Below, piece after piece: positions 46,833 through 56,106 of a DNA stretch of 64,000 nucleotides. The stretch comes from Brachybacterium squillarum M-6-3 (GTDB lineage Bacteria > Actinomycetota > Actinomycetes > Actinomycetales > Dermabacteraceae), in the NCBI RefSeq assembly GCF_000225825.1, contig NZ_AGBX01000006.1:326378-390377 (forward strand). Reading direction: 5' to 3'. Both the position numbers and the translations under genes were made by a program. The notes under the pieces are model-generated. The model worked only from the letters and a program-made list of their open reading frames with translations, was not told the DNA's origin and did no database searches. Position 1 is the first letter of the stretch; each line of letters begins with the position of its first letter.

Positions 46833-47936
46833 ATGAGCGAGAACACCCCCAGCTGGCCCCGGATCACGCAGTCCCTGGTGCGCGGGGAGGACCTGCCGTC
46901 GCGGACGGCCGCCTGGGCGATGGACGAGGTCATGTCGGGCCAGGCCACGGCCGTGCAGCTGGCCGGCTTCCTGGTGGCCCTGCAGGCCAAGGGCGTCACC
47001 AGTGCGGAGCTGGCGGCGCTGGCCGAGGTGATGGTCACCCACGCCCGTGAGGTCCGCGCCCCCTCCCGCGCGGTGGACATCGTCGGCACCGGCGGAGACC
47101 TCGCCCACACGGTGAACATCTCCACGATGGCCGCGATGGTGATCGCCTCCACCGGGCGCACGGTGGTCAAGCACGGCAACCGCGCCTCCAGCTCCGCCTC
47201 CGGGTCCGCCGACGTGCTCGAGGCGCTCGGGGTGCGGCTGGACCTGCCGGTGGAGCAGGTCGAGGCGCTGGTGGCGGAGGTCGGGATGACCTTCCTGTTC
47301 GCGCAGGTGTTCCATCCGTCGATGCGTTTCGCGGCCGAGGCGCGCAAGGGGCTGGGGGTGCCCACGGTGATGAACATCCTGGGCCCGATCACCAACCCCG
47401 CCCGACCTCGCGCGAGCGCGGTCGGGGTCGCGGACCCCGCGGTCGCGCCGATCGTGGCCGGCGTGTTCGCCGAGCGCGGGGCCTCGGCGCTGGTGTTCCG
47501 CGGGCAGGACGGCCTGGACGAGCTGAGCGTCGCCGCCCCCTCGGACGTCTGGGAGGTCGCCGGCGGCGAGGTCGTCCGGCACGTGCTGGACCCGGAGGCG
47601 CTGCTGGGCGTGCCGCGGGCCGGCTGGGAAGCCCTGCGGGGCGGCACCGCCGAGGAGAACGCACAGGTGGCCCGCGATCTCTTTGCGGGGGATCGGGAGG
47701 GCCGGATGGGACCGATCCGAGACGCCGTGCAGCTGAACGCCGCCGCGGGGATCCTCGCCCACGACGGCATCCCCGCCGGTCCGGGGGAGACGCCCGCGCC
47801 CGCGGCGACGACGGAGGGTTCCTTCGAGGAGCGCTACGCCGCGGCCTTCGCCTTGGCGGGCGAGGCGCTGGACGCAGGCGGCCCCGCGGCGCTGGTCGAG
47901 CGCTGGGCGGCCGCCTCGCAGCGGGCCGCGGGCTGA
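46833..47936 (+). CDS. trpD: anthranilate phosphoribosyltransferase
   Basis: 367 residues. It joins anthranilate to PRPP in tryptophan synthesis. Motifs: DIVGTGGDLAHTVNIST (PRPP loop), VVKHGNRASSSASGSADVLEALG, and PTVMNILGPITNPARP. It stands alone beside ctaE, away from other trp genes, an arrangement also seen in mycobacteria. ATG behind GGGAGG. Confidence 0.95.
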   Translation: MSENTPSWPRITQSLVRGEDLPSRTAAWAMDEVMSGQATAVQLAGFLVALQAKGVTSAELAALAEVMVTHAREVRAPSRAVDIVGTGGDLAHTVNISTMAAMVIASTGRTVVKHGNRASSSASGSADVLEALGVRLDLPVEQVEALVAEVGMTFLFAQVFHPSMRFAAEARKGLGVPTVMNILGPITNPARPRASAVGVADPAVAPIVAGVFAERGASALVFRGQDGLDELSVAAPSDVWEVAGGEVVRHVLDPEALLGVPRAGWEALRGGTAEENAQVARDLFAGDREGRMGPIRDAVQLNAAAGILAHDGIPAGPGETPAPAATTEGSFEERYAAAFALAGEALDAGGPAALVERWAAASQRAAG

Positions 47937-47937
47937 T

Positions 47938-47968
47938 CCCCGCGGCGGGGCCGGTCCCCGCCGCGGGG
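47938..47968. terminator. bidirectional terminator between trpD and the AsnC-domain gene
   Basis: Perfect 13-bp stem CCCCGCGGCGGGG with a five-base loop, directly after the trpD stop. Confidence 0.65.
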
Positions 47969-47976
47969 CGAGGGTC

Positions 47977-48258
47977 TCAGCCGTCGAGGCCGAGGTCGAA
48001 GGCGACGTCGAGGTCGCGCTTGGAGTAGGTGCGGAAGGCGATGTTGGTGCGGGTGTCCAGCACGCCCTCCACCTTCCCGATCCGGTCCGCGATCACCTCG
48101 GCGAGGTCCTCGTGACGACGCACCGCGACCACGGCGATGAGGTCGGCGTCGCCGGTCACGGAGTGCACCTGCTCGACCCCGGCGATGTCGACCACCTCCT
48201 GGGCGACCTCGGGGATGCGGCGGGACTCGACGTCGATCAGGACGATCGCGGTGATCAT
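47977..48258 (-). CDS. stand-alone Lrp/AsnC ligand-binding (RAM) domain protein
   Basis: 93 residues, the size of one RAM domain without a DNA-binding helix-turn-helix. TAIVLIDVESRRIPEVAQEV, GVEQVHSVTGDADLIAVV and the TRTNIAFRTYSK ending are typical. Such proteins bind amino acids or modulate full-length Lrp relatives. ATG with GGAGAG upstream. Next to trpD, as in many actinobacteria; a link to amino acid sensing is inference. Confidence 0.88.
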   Translation of the reverse strand: MITAIVLIDVESRRIPEVAQEVVDIAGVEQVHSVTGDADLIAVVAVRRHEDLAEVIADRIGKVEGVLDTRTNIAFRTYSKRDLDVAFDLGLDG

Positions 48259-48309
48259 GGGCTCTCCTTCGGGCGGCGCCGGGGCGCGGGGTCGGTGGCG
48301 CTCCCGAGC

Positions 48310-50001
48310 CTATGCCCCCGCGGCCTCCGCGAGGTCGGCGACCCCGGCCTCCGCGGCGGCCTGCTGGGTGCGGGCGAAGCGCTCGGCCAGGTGCTCGGGG
48401 GTGAAGCGGGCGCGGGCGGGCATCCGCCAGGAGCCCTCGACCAGCACGGTGCGCATCCCCTCGCCGTCCAGCCAGCCCAGCAGCAGCTCCGCCTCCTGGT
48501 GGTAGCCCTGGCACAGCGGGGCCGCGAGCTCCGCCTCGCCCTCCCCGGTCATCGCCAGCGCCCGCGCGGCGGCCAGGGGGTCCCCGCGGCGCGGCACCAG
48601 GGTGGTGCCGGAGAAGCGTCCGTGCCGCAGTGCCAGCAGCTCCCAGCCGCTCCCGCCGATCACCGGGTCGGTGCTGGGTCGGGCCGCGATCAGCAGCTCC
48701 ACGGAGGCGATCGCCCGCAGCCGGCTGGCCCGCCGGGCCGCGGCGAGGTACCCCAGGGCGGTCCGCCGCAGCTTCTCCGCCTCCTCGTAGCGCCCGGCCG
48801 CGACGTGCCGGCGCATCCGCCCGGCGACGTGGTCCAGCACCTCCGTGGGGTCCTCCAGCAGGGCGCGCCGGATCCGCGCCCGGTGCCCCGCCTCGACCGA
48901 CACCGTGCCGCGGCCCTGCTCGAAGGAGACCCCGCGGCCCATCACCGCCTCCGTGAGCAGCGCCCGCATCGGCTCGACGTCGTGGCGGGAGCCCAGCGGC
49001 CCGATCTGCGCGGAGCCGTCGCCCTCGCCGCGGGCGATCCGGGCGGCCCGCAGCCCCTCCCGGCCGCTGCCCAGGCGCAGCCACAGGGCCTTCTCGGGCT
49101 TCAGCCCGTGACGGTTCGAGGGCGGCTGCTTCGCGGCGATGATGCGCAGCTCCCGCACCGCGGCCTCCAGCGGGGTGGTGCACTCGATCACCTGGATCCG
49201 CTCGGCTCGAGGCAGCATGTCCAGCACCCGCCTGCGGGTCTCCGCCGCGGTGAAGTAGGTGCGCACCCGGCTTCGCAGGTTGCGGGAGGTGCCGACGTAC
49301 AGCGCCTGGCCCGCGGCGTCCTGGAACTCGTAGACCCCGGGCACCGAGGGCACGGTCTCGGCGAGGTGCCGCTTGCGCCGCTGCACGGGGCTGATGCGGC
49401 GGTGCGCGCCGGAGAGGTCCTCCAGGGTGGCGGCGGCGGGGCCGAGCCGTTCGATGATCGCGTGCAGCACGTCCACGGTGGCGCGGGCGTCGGAGAGGGC
49501 CCGGTGGTCGGGGGTCACGGCCGCGCCGACGTGGGCGGCGAGGGTGCCGAGCTTGTGGTCGCGCACCTCGTCGCGGCGGAACACGGTGCGGGCCAGCGCC
49601 AGGGTGTCCAGGACCGTCGGGCGGCCCCAGGGCAGCTCCAGCAGGGCGGCCTGCGCGGCGAGGAAGCCGATGTCGAAGCGGGCGTTGTGGGCGACCACCG
49701 CCGCATCCCCCAGGAAGTCCAGGAACATCGGCAGCGCGACCGCGATCTCGGGGGCGTCGCGCACCGTCGCATCGGTGATCCCCGTGAGGGAGGCGATGTA
49801 CGCGGGGATCGGGCGCCGCGGGTCCACGAAGGTGCGGAACTCGCCGATCACCTCCCCGCCGCGCACCTTCACCGCGCCGATCTCGGTGATGGCGTCCTGC
49901 TGCGGGTCGGTGCCGGTGGTCTCGAGGTCCACCACCACCAGGGTGGCCTCGGCGAGCGGGGTGCCGAGGTCGTCGAAGCTCAGCTGGCGGCGGGCGGGCA
50001 T
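48310..50001 (-). CDS. DEDD 3'-5' exonuclease fused to a UvrC-like GIY-YIG domain
   Basis: 563 residues. N-terminal DnaQ-type exonuclease (about 15-175) with LVVVDLETTGTDPQQDAITEIG (DxE), AHNARFDIGFL and HRALSDARATVDVL. A linker leads to a GIY-YIG nuclease unit (about 215-300, PSVPGVYEFQDAAGQALYVGTSRNLRSRV as two blocks), and a C-terminal region with the KLRR helix of UvrC-type proteins. It lacks the UvrC RNase H half. The fusion is widespread in actinobacteria (Rv2191 type) and is presumed to act in DNA repair. Confidence 0.9.
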   Translation of the reverse strand: MPARRQLSFDDLGTPLAEATLVVVDLETTGTDPQQDAITEIGAVKVRGGEVIGEFRTFVDPRRPIPAYIASLTGITDATVRDAPEIAVALPMFLDFLGDAAVVAHNARFDIGFLAAQAALLELPWGRPTVLDTLALARTVFRRDEVRDHKLGTLAAHVGAAVTPDHRALSDARATVDVLHAIIERLGPAAATLEDLSGAHRRISPVQRRKRHLAETVPSVPGVYEFQDAAGQALYVGTSRNLRSRVRTYFTAAETRRRVLDMLPRAERIQVIECTTPLEAAVRELRIIAAKQPPSNRHGLKPEKALWLRLGSGREGLRAARIARGEGDGSAQIGPLGSRHDVEPMRALLTEAVMGRGVSFEQGRGTVSVEAGHRARIRRALLEDPTEVLDHVAGRMRRHVAAGRYEEAEKLRRTALGYLAAARRASRLRAIASVELLIAARPSTDPVIGGSGWELLALRHGRFSGTTLVPRRGDPLAAARALAMTGEGEAELAAPLCQGYHQEAELLLGWLDGEGMRTVLVEGSWRMPARARFTPEHLAERFARTQQAAAEAGVADLAEAAGA

Positions 50002-50080
50002 GTCGGCAGGCTACGACGCGGCCCCGACGAACCAGCGGCGCGGGCCGCCGGTCCCTCGGCGCCGGGTGCGGGGTCGGGTC

Positions 50081-51892
50081 TCAGCCCTGCGGCTTCGGGG
50101 AGGAGTAGATCCTGTCGATGACCTCGGAGAAGTCCTTGGTGACCACGTTGCGCTTGAGCTTCATGGACGGCGTGAGGTAGCCGTTCTCCTCGGTGAAGTC
50201 GGTGTCGATGACCTCGAACACACGGATCGACTCGGCCTTGGAGACGAGCTGGTTGGCGCGGTCCACGGCCGCCTGCAGCTCGGCGCGCACCCGCTCGTCG
50301 GAGGCGGCCTCGGCCACCGTCATCTCCGGCAGGCCGTTGTTCGTCAGCCAGGTCGGCAGCATCTCCGCGTCCAGGGTGAGGATCGCGGCGACGAAGGGCT
50401 TCTGGTCGCCGGTGACGATGCTCTGGCTGACCAGGGGGTGCGAGCGCAGGGCGTCCTCGAGCGGGGCAGGGGAGATGTTCTTCCCGCCGGCGGTCACGAT
50501 GACCTCCTTCTTGCGGCCCGTGATCGAGAGGTAGCCGTCCTCGTCCAGTGATCCGAGGTCGCCGGTGTGGAACCAGCCGTCCTGGATCGACTCGGCGGTG
50601 GCCTCGGGGTTGTTGCGGTAGCCGGCGAAGACCATCACGCCCTTGACCAGGATCTCGCCGTCCTCGGAGATCTGCACGGCCGAACCGGGCAGCGGCGGGC
50701 CGACGGTGCCGGGCTTGACGTTCCAGGGCAGGTTCACGCCGATGGGGGCGGTGGTCTCGGTGAGGCCGTAGCCCTCGAGCACGGTCACCCCGATGCCGCG
50801 GAAGAAGTGTGCCAGGCGCGTCCCGAGCGGCGCCCCGCCGGAGACGGCGTAGCGGACGTCCCCGCCCATCGCGGCGCGCAGCTTGGCGAAGACCAGGCGG
50901 TCGAACAGGGCGTGCTGGGCGCGCAGCAGCAGCGGCGCCTTCGCCCCGCCGGTGGTGGCGCGGGAGTACGCGATGGCGTTGTCCGCGGCGGCGGCGAAGA
51001 TCTTTCCGCGCCCCCCGGCGATGGCCTTGGCCTCGGCCCCGTTGTAGACCTTCTCGAACACGCGCGGCACGGCCAGCAGGAACGTCGGCTTGAAGGCCTC
51101 CAGGTCCGGCAGCAGGTTCTTGGTGTCCGGGGTGAAGGCGGTCGTGACCGGCCAGGCGGTGGCCAGCACGGTGATCAGTCGGGCGAAGACGTGCGCCATC
51201 GGCAGGAACATCAGCAGCCGCGAGCCCGGGGGCAGCACCTTGTCGCCCAGCAGGGTCACGGCGCTGCGGGTGGTGTCCACGAAGTTGCCGTGGGTGAGCT
51301 CGGCGCCCTTGGGGCGGCCGGTGGTGCCGGAGGTGTAGATGATGGTGGCGACGTCGGCGAGCGTCCGGGAGGTGCGACGCGCCTCGAGCTCCTCGTCGCT
51401 GACGTCGTTGCCGCGCTCGACGAGCTCCTCGAGGATGCCGTCCTCGATCACGCCGATCCGGTCCAGGGCGGGCAGCTCCCCGCGCACCGACTCCATGTCC
51501 TCCCGGTGGCGGTCCGCCTCGACCAGCGCGAAGCGGGCCCCGGAGTCGGAGGCGATCCACTGGATCTGACTGGGGGAGGAGGTCTCGTAGATCGGGACCG
51601 AGACGGCCCCGGCGAACCAGATCGCGTAGTCGGCCAGCACCCACTCGTAGCGGGTGCGCGAGAGCAGGGCGACGACGTCCCCGGACTCGACGCCGGAGGC
51701 GATCAGGCCCTTGGCGAGCGCCTTCACCTCGTCCACGAAGGCGGCGGTGGTCATCGGCACGTAGCGGCCGTTCGCGTCGGCGCGCTCGAAGATCGGTACG
51801 TCGCGCGAATCGGCCAGGCGGCCCAGCAGCAGGTCGGTGGTGTTCTCGTCCTCGCGGCTCTGGTGCTGAGCGGGCGTCGCGAACTGCTTCAT
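50081..51892 (-). CDS. long-chain acyl-CoA synthetase (AMP-forming)
   Basis: 603 residues. It activates fatty acids to acyl-CoA through acyl-AMP. P-loop TIIYTSGTTGRPKGAELTH, VLEGYGLTETTAPIG, WFHTGDLGSLDEDGYLSITGRKKE and the C-terminal LTPSMKLKRN with the catalytic Lys are present. It resembles FadD15-type ligases. It diverges from the ROK kinase. Confidence 0.93.
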   Translation of the reverse strand: MKQFATPAQHQSREDENTTDLLLGRLADSRDVPIFERADANGRYVPMTTAAFVDEVKALAKGLIASGVESGDVVALLSRTRYEWVLADYAIWFAGAVSVPIYETSSPSQIQWIASDSGARFALVEADRHREDMESVRGELPALDRIGVIEDGILEELVERGNDVSDEELEARRTSRTLADVATIIYTSGTTGRPKGAELTHGNFVDTTRSAVTLLGDKVLPPGSRLLMFLPMAHVFARLITVLATAWPVTTAFTPDTKNLLPDLEAFKPTFLLAVPRVFEKVYNGAEAKAIAGGRGKIFAAAADNAIAYSRATTGGAKAPLLLRAQHALFDRLVFAKLRAAMGGDVRYAVSGGAPLGTRLAHFFRGIGVTVLEGYGLTETTAPIGVNLPWNVKPGTVGPPLPGSAVQISEDGEILVKGVMVFAGYRNNPEATAESIQDGWFHTGDLGSLDEDGYLSITGRKKEVIVTAGGKNISPAPLEDALRSHPLVSQSIVTGDQKPFVAAILTLDAEMLPTWLTNNGLPEMTVAEAASDERVRAELQAAVDRANQLVSKAESIRVFEVIDTDFTEENGYLTPSMKLKRNVVTKDFSEVIDRIYSSPKPQG

Positions 51893-51971
51893 CGAATCTC
51901 CTTCGATCCGGGTCGGGGCGCCGTCCGCCAGGGCGGAATCCTGCCCGGGAGCACGGGTGGGTATCGGCGCG

Positions 51972-51996
51972 ATTCTACGTCAGCGCCCCCTAGGAT
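51972..51996. promoter_or_regulatory. back-to-back -10 boxes for the acyl-CoA ligase and ROK kinase
   Basis: TAGAAT on the minus strand (51977-51972) and TAGGAT on the plus strand (51991-51996) are only 13 bp apart, so the divergent promoters overlap. The ligase leader would be about 75 bases and the kinase leader about 190. Nothing else is recognised in the 299-bp gap. Confidence 0.45.
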
Positions 51997-52191
51997 GGCG
52001 GTGAACGACGAGGTGGCGCGCGGTTCAGCGGTCACGGACCGGTCACGGCGGATCCTCGGTGCCGCACGCTCAGCGGTGAAGCCCGAGCCCAGGCCGCTGC
52101 GACCCCGGAACCCTCCGCCTCGTCGCCGACAGCGGGCCCGCACCGCGGACGAGGGCCCGGGACGACGGAATCGACCCCAAGGACGGACAGC

Positions 52192-53127
52192 ATGCTCTCC
52201 ATCGGTGTGGACATCGGCGGCACCAAGATCGCGGTCGGCGTGGTCGACGAGGAGGGGCGCATCGTCGCCTCCACCACCCGCCGCACCCCTGCCACCGACC
52301 CGGAGCTGATCGAGGCCGGCGTCGCGGACGCGGTCGCCGAGCTGACCGCCGACCACGAGGTGGCCGGCGTCGGCGTGGGCGCGGCCGGTTTCGTCGACGC
52401 CGACCGTCGCACCGTGCGCTTCGCCCCCAACCTCGCCTGGCGAGACCGTGCGCTCGCCGCCGAGCTGGAGGAGCTGGTCCGGCTCCCCGTCGTGGTGGAG
52501 AACGACGCCAACGCCGCGGGCTGGGCCGAGTACCGCTTCGGGGCCGCGACCGACGCCGCCCACATGTTGATGCTGACCGTCGGCACCGGACTCGGCGGCG
52601 CGATCGTGCTGGACGGACAGCTGATCCGCGGGGCCGGCGGCTTCGCCGGGGAGATCGCCCACATGATCGCCGTGCCCGACGGCCAGTGGTGCGGCTGCGG
52701 CCTGCGGGGCTGTCTGGAGCAGTACACCTCCGGCACCGCGCTGGTGCGCTCCGCCAAGCGCCGCGCCGAGTCCGGGGACCCGCTGCTGGAGCCGCTGGTC
52801 GCCGCCGCCGGCGGTCGACGCAAGGACATCGACGGTCCGCTCATCACCACCCTCGCCCAGGAGGGCGACCCGGGCGCGATCGACCTGATCGCCGACCTCG
52901 GGAGCTGGCTGGGCGTGGGCGTCGCCTCCATCGCCGCGCTGCTGGACCCCGACGTGGTCGTCGTCGGCGGGGGCGTGGCCGCCGCCGGCAACCTGCTGGT
53001 CGAGCCAGCCCGGCAGCGCTTCGAGCGGGAGGTCACCGCGGGCCGCCACCGCGACATGCCGAGCTGGGCCCTCGCCCGCATGGGGAACACCGCCGGCATC
53101 GTCGGCGCGGCGGACCTGGCGCGCTGA
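52192..53127 (+). CDS. ROK-family sugar kinase (probable glucokinase)
   Basis: 311 residues. ATP site IGVDIGGTKIAVGVVD, sugar site VENDANAAGWAEYRFG, the loop TVGTGLGGAIVLDG, GEIAHM with a zinc-binding cysteine set in CGCGLRGCLEQYTSG. Single-domain ROK, no DNA-binding part, so a kinase and not a repressor. Glucose is the likeliest substrate by similarity to actinobacterial GlkA; not provable here. Confidence 0.9.
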   Translation: MLSIGVDIGGTKIAVGVVDEEGRIVASTTRRTPATDPELIEAGVADAVAELTADHEVAGVGVGAAGFVDADRRTVRFAPNLAWRDRALAAELEELVRLPVVVENDANAAGWAEYRFGAATDAAHMLMLTVGTGLGGAIVLDGQLIRGAGGFAGEIAHMIAVPDGQWCGCGLRGCLEQYTSGTALVRSAKRRAESGDPLLEPLVAAAGGRRKDIDGPLITTLAQEGDPGAIDLIADLGSWLGVGVASIAALLDPDVVVVGGGVAAAGNLLVEPARQRFEREVTAGRHRDMPSWALARMGNTAGIVGAADLAR

Positions 53128-53186
53128 GCAGCAGGGGGAGCGGGGTCCACCTGTCGGCATCACCGTGGGAACCGACCCGCAACGGG

Positions 53187-53645
53187 GTGGGCGTCGAGAT
53201 CGTCCCCGGCGTCCCGGCCGACGTGCCCGCGGCCGCCCGGATGATCGCGCGGGCGCTCCGCGACGACCCGGTGGTGGGTGTCCTGATCCCGGGGGCGCAC
53301 GACCGGGAGCGGCGCCTGACCACCGTGTACGAGGCGGGGCCCCGGCTGTGCCTCGCCGAGGGGGGGGCTCGAGAAGGCCCGTCCGACAGCTCCGCACCGG
53401 TACCTCGGCAAAATGCGGTGGCCCCCGCCGCGCGCGGCCGAGGCGTGGGCTCGGCCCTGCTGCGCCATCGCCTCGCCCGGATCGACGGCGCCCTGCCGGG
53501 GCGTCCCGGAGCTCCCGCGCACCTCGAGGCGACGACGGCGGCGAGCCGCGCCCTCCACGAGCGCCACGGCTTCCGCCTGCCGGAGATGCTGGACCTGACG
53601 GCGGACGGATACCCGGCCGCCATGGAACGGGCGGGGAGGCCGTGA
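53187..53645 (+). pseudogene. GNAT acetyltransferase remnant with internal deletion
   Basis: The frame begins VEIVPGVPADVPAAARMIARALRDDP, a typical GNAT N-terminus, and ends with the acetyl-CoA loop VAPAARGRGVGSALLRHRL and ATTAASRALHERHGFRLPEM. Between them only about 30 unrelated residues (53335-53425) stand where the family has about 100, so the central strands are missing. It is followed by an overlapping start (TGATG) of another fragment. Confidence 0.7.
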
Positions 53646-53769
53646 TGACCCACGCCGAGCTGCTCACCGCGCTCGCCGCGGCCGGGCTGCGCACCCCCTG
53701 CCAGCAGATCAACGAACTCCGCCCCGGCTTGCTGAAGCAGGTGCTGCGCCGCGACGACGACGGCACGGT
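53645..53769 (+). pseudogene. 5' fragment of an unidentified gene
   Basis: From ATG 53645 the frame reads MTHAELLTALAAAGLRTPCQ and about 20 more residues with normal high-GC codon use, overlapping the GNAT stop by TGATG. Around 53770 it runs into the antisense of the cardiolipin synthase remnant and loses coding character. The original product is not recognisable. Confidence 0.4.
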
Positions 53770-54677
53770 CCAGCGGCGACGCAGGGGCCGACGGCGGAAG
53801 GCCCGAGGGTCCAGCACGCGGGACAGTGCCCGGTACTCGCCGACCACCGCGGCGATCATCCGCACCGAGGCGGCGTCGGTGGTCAGGGCGCTGATCTCGA
53901 AGTCCAGTACGAAGGAGCGGATGTCCATGTCCGAGGAGCCGAACACGTCGGCCTCCTCGTCCACGATCATGCACGTGGTGTGCAGCACCGCCGGTTTCGG
54001 GTACTGCTCGGTCCGCCCCCAGGCCTCCAACAGCTGCTCGTCGTAGGAGGACTGGGCGTTGTCGACCATCGCCTGGTCCGCCTCCTCGCTGACGTACACC
54101 TCGACGTCGACCCCGCTGATGGCGGCCCCGGTGAGGGCGCCCAGCAGCGACTCCTCGGGCACGGAGTAGGGGCTGACCACGCGGATGCTGCGCCGCGCCC
54201 CGTGGGCCAGGGAGGTGAACATCCGCAGGTCCGGGAACGTGGTGCAGGCGGGGCCGGAGGGGACGATCTGTGTCATCGAGGCGGGGTCGTGGGGCCCTCG
54301 TAGCGGCCCATGGTGTCGACCCACTGCCGTCCGGAGCGCTCGTTGCCGCGGTTCTCGTCGTGCGGGTCGATCATGTTCATCGAACCCGTGCAGGCCACCC
54401 GCACGTCCACGCCGCGCCCGGCCGCCCGCCCGAGAGCGTCGACGAAGGGCCGGGTGAAGGGGTCCGGGCTCATGATGTCGATCGCGACGTGCACGCTGCG
54501 CGCGGCCTCGTCGACGGCCTCGCTCATCATCGCCATCGACTCGCGGGAGTCGCCGTGCAGGGCGGTGAGCCCGCCGGGCAGCGGAGGGAACGCCGTCGGT
54601 CGCTGGTTCAGCACTGCCGCGGTTTCCACGGCGGAGCTGTCGGGGGTGAGCTCCAGGCGGTCGGGCTACTCGGCCAT
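53770..54677 (-). pseudogene. cardiolipin synthase / phospholipase D-family remnant
   Basis: The ATG at 54677, with AAGGA upstream, is followed by TAG as codon 4 (54668-54666). Continuing in frame gives MAMMSEAVDEAARSVHVAID, then a deletion: the text jumps from GVDVRV to GSMNMID, losing the first HKD motif. Near 54275 the frame shifts; the second domain continues with SIRVVSPYSVPEESLLGALT and HTTCMIVDEEADVFGSSDMD, where the HKD lysine is replaced by Thr. The C-terminus is cut near RRPLRRRW. At least four independent lesions, so it cannot be functional. Confidence 0.8.
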
Positions 54678-54706
54678 GCGGGGGTCCTTCCGGACGGGGG
54701 TGGTTC

Positions 54707-55216
54707 TCAGACCTCGGCGCCGTCGCCGCGGTCGTCGTCGCGGGAGCGGGGCACGCGCCACAGCAGGGCGACCAGGCCACCGACGGCGGCCACGCCGCCG
54801 AGCCCGCCGAGCCAGATCGGCAGGGTCGCCGAGACGGCCACCACCAGCATCAGCACCAGGCCGCCGAGCAGCGCCGCCCAGGACCACAGCGTCCCGGAGG
54901 AGGCCTCCGGGAGATCCGGGTCCGGGGGCACGAACTCCCGCGGCAGGAAGGGATCGTCGTCGTCCGGGTGCGGGGCGGCGTCACGGGCGCCCGCGGAGGG
55001 GTGGGCGGCACGGGCCCGGGCCCGGGCGTCCTCGTCGGGCGGTCCGGCGGGGGATTCGCCGGAGGAGGCCCAGTCCTCCCGGTCCGCGGGCTCGGGCGCG
55101 GCCGGCTCGCGGGGCGCCTGCCCGGGGCTGAGGGACATGCCCTCGCTCCGCAGCATCCGCGCGAACTCGGCGTCGACGTCCCGCGGGTCGTGCTGCTCGG
55201 GTCGGGTGGCGGCCAT
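54707..55216 (-). CDS. hypothetical membrane protein
   Basis: 169 residues from ATG 55216, which overlaps the stop of the upstream hydrolase gene (TGATG). The N-terminal 100 residues are acidic and disordered (FARMLRSEGMSLSPG is the most ordered stretch). Two membrane helices follow (LWSWAALLGGLVLMLVVAV; LGGLGGVAAVGGLVALLW), then a charged tail. No family recognised. Confidence 0.75.
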   Translation of the reverse strand: MAATRPEQHDPRDVDAEFARMLRSEGMSLSPGQAPREPAAPEPADREDWASSGESPAGPPDEDARARARAAHPSAGARDAAPHPDDDDPFLPREFVPPDPDLPEASSGTLWSWAALLGGLVLMLVVAVSATLPIWLGGLGGVAAVGGLVALLWRVPRSRDDDRGDGAEV

Positions 55217-55986
55217 CAGACGGCCTCCGGAGCGGGCACGTGGGTGTCCAGGAACCGCGCGGAGGCCGCGAACAGCCGCTCGGCGTCGTGGTCCAGGGGC
55301 GCCAGGTGGTAGCTGTCCGGCAGGGCCAGCCGCTCCAGCGGTCCGCTCACCCCGGCGGCGACGATGTCGCTGTCCGTCGGCGGGACCGTGTGGTCCACGG
55401 CGGAGGTGGCCAGCAACAGCGGTGCCTGCACCCGATCCAGATGACGACGGGTGCGGCTGAACAGTCGGTGCAGCTCGCCCACGGAGCGCAGCGGGATCCG
55501 GTCGTAGGCCTCCTCGTGGACTCCCTCCTTCGCGACGTCGTCGGCGATACCCGCCATCGTCGGCCTCACCCGCGACAGCAGATGCCCGAACCGTGCCACG
55601 GGCGGCAGGGTCATCCCTGGGTTCACCGCCACCAGGGCCGCGATCCGGCCCCGCAGTCGCGGGTCCTCCCCGAGTGCGAGGGTGAGGGCGCCGCCCATGG
55701 ACAGGCCACCGATCGCGATGGGGCCGTAGCGCTCCGAGAGCTCCAGCGCGGCCTCGCGCAGGTGCCCGTACCAGTCCGTCCAGTCGGTGCGCGCCATCTC
55801 CTGCCAGGTCCGGGCGTGCCCGGGCAGCAGCGGCAGCTCCACCGCCCAGCCGCGAGCGGCATGGTCCTCGGCCCAGGGCCGCAGCGACTGCGGGGAGCCC
55901 GTGAAGCCGTGGCACAGCAGCAGACCGCCCCGCGGCGACGTGCGGTCGTGGACGCGGTAGGGGGCGGAGCGTGCGGTGAAGGCCAT
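55216..55986 (-). CDS. alpha/beta hydrolase (carboxylesterase / monoacylglycerol lipase-like)
   Basis: 256 residues. GLLLCHGFTGSPQSLRPWAE forms the oxyanion region, GGLSMGGALTLAL holds the nucleophile Ser, SAVDHTVPPTDS the Asp and DSYHLAPLDHD the His. The short lid resembles bacterial carboxylesterase Est30 and MGL types. No signal peptide. ATG 55986 is used; GTG 55992 is two codons upstream. It diverges from the PlsC-like gene, which also handles lipids. Confidence 0.88.
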   Translation of the reverse strand: MAFTARSAPYRVHDRTSPRGGLLLCHGFTGSPQSLRPWAEDHAARGWAVELPLLPGHARTWQEMARTDWTDWYGHLREAALELSERYGPIAIGGLSMGGALTLALGEDPRLRGRIAALVAVNPGMTLPPVARFGHLLSRVRPTMAGIADDVAKEGVHEEAYDRIPLRSVGELHRLFSRTRRHLDRVQAPLLLATSAVDHTVPPTDSDIVAAGVSGPLERLALPDSYHLAPLDHDAERLFAASARFLDTHVPAPEAV

Positions 55987-56106
55987 GCGCACATGGTCGC
56001 ACTCGCACCGGTACAGTTCATCCCGGTCCACCGCCCGGTCCCGTCGGCGGCCCCGCGGGGGACGCCAGGGCGGCCCGCCGCCCCCGACGACCCCAGGGGG
56101 ACCCGA

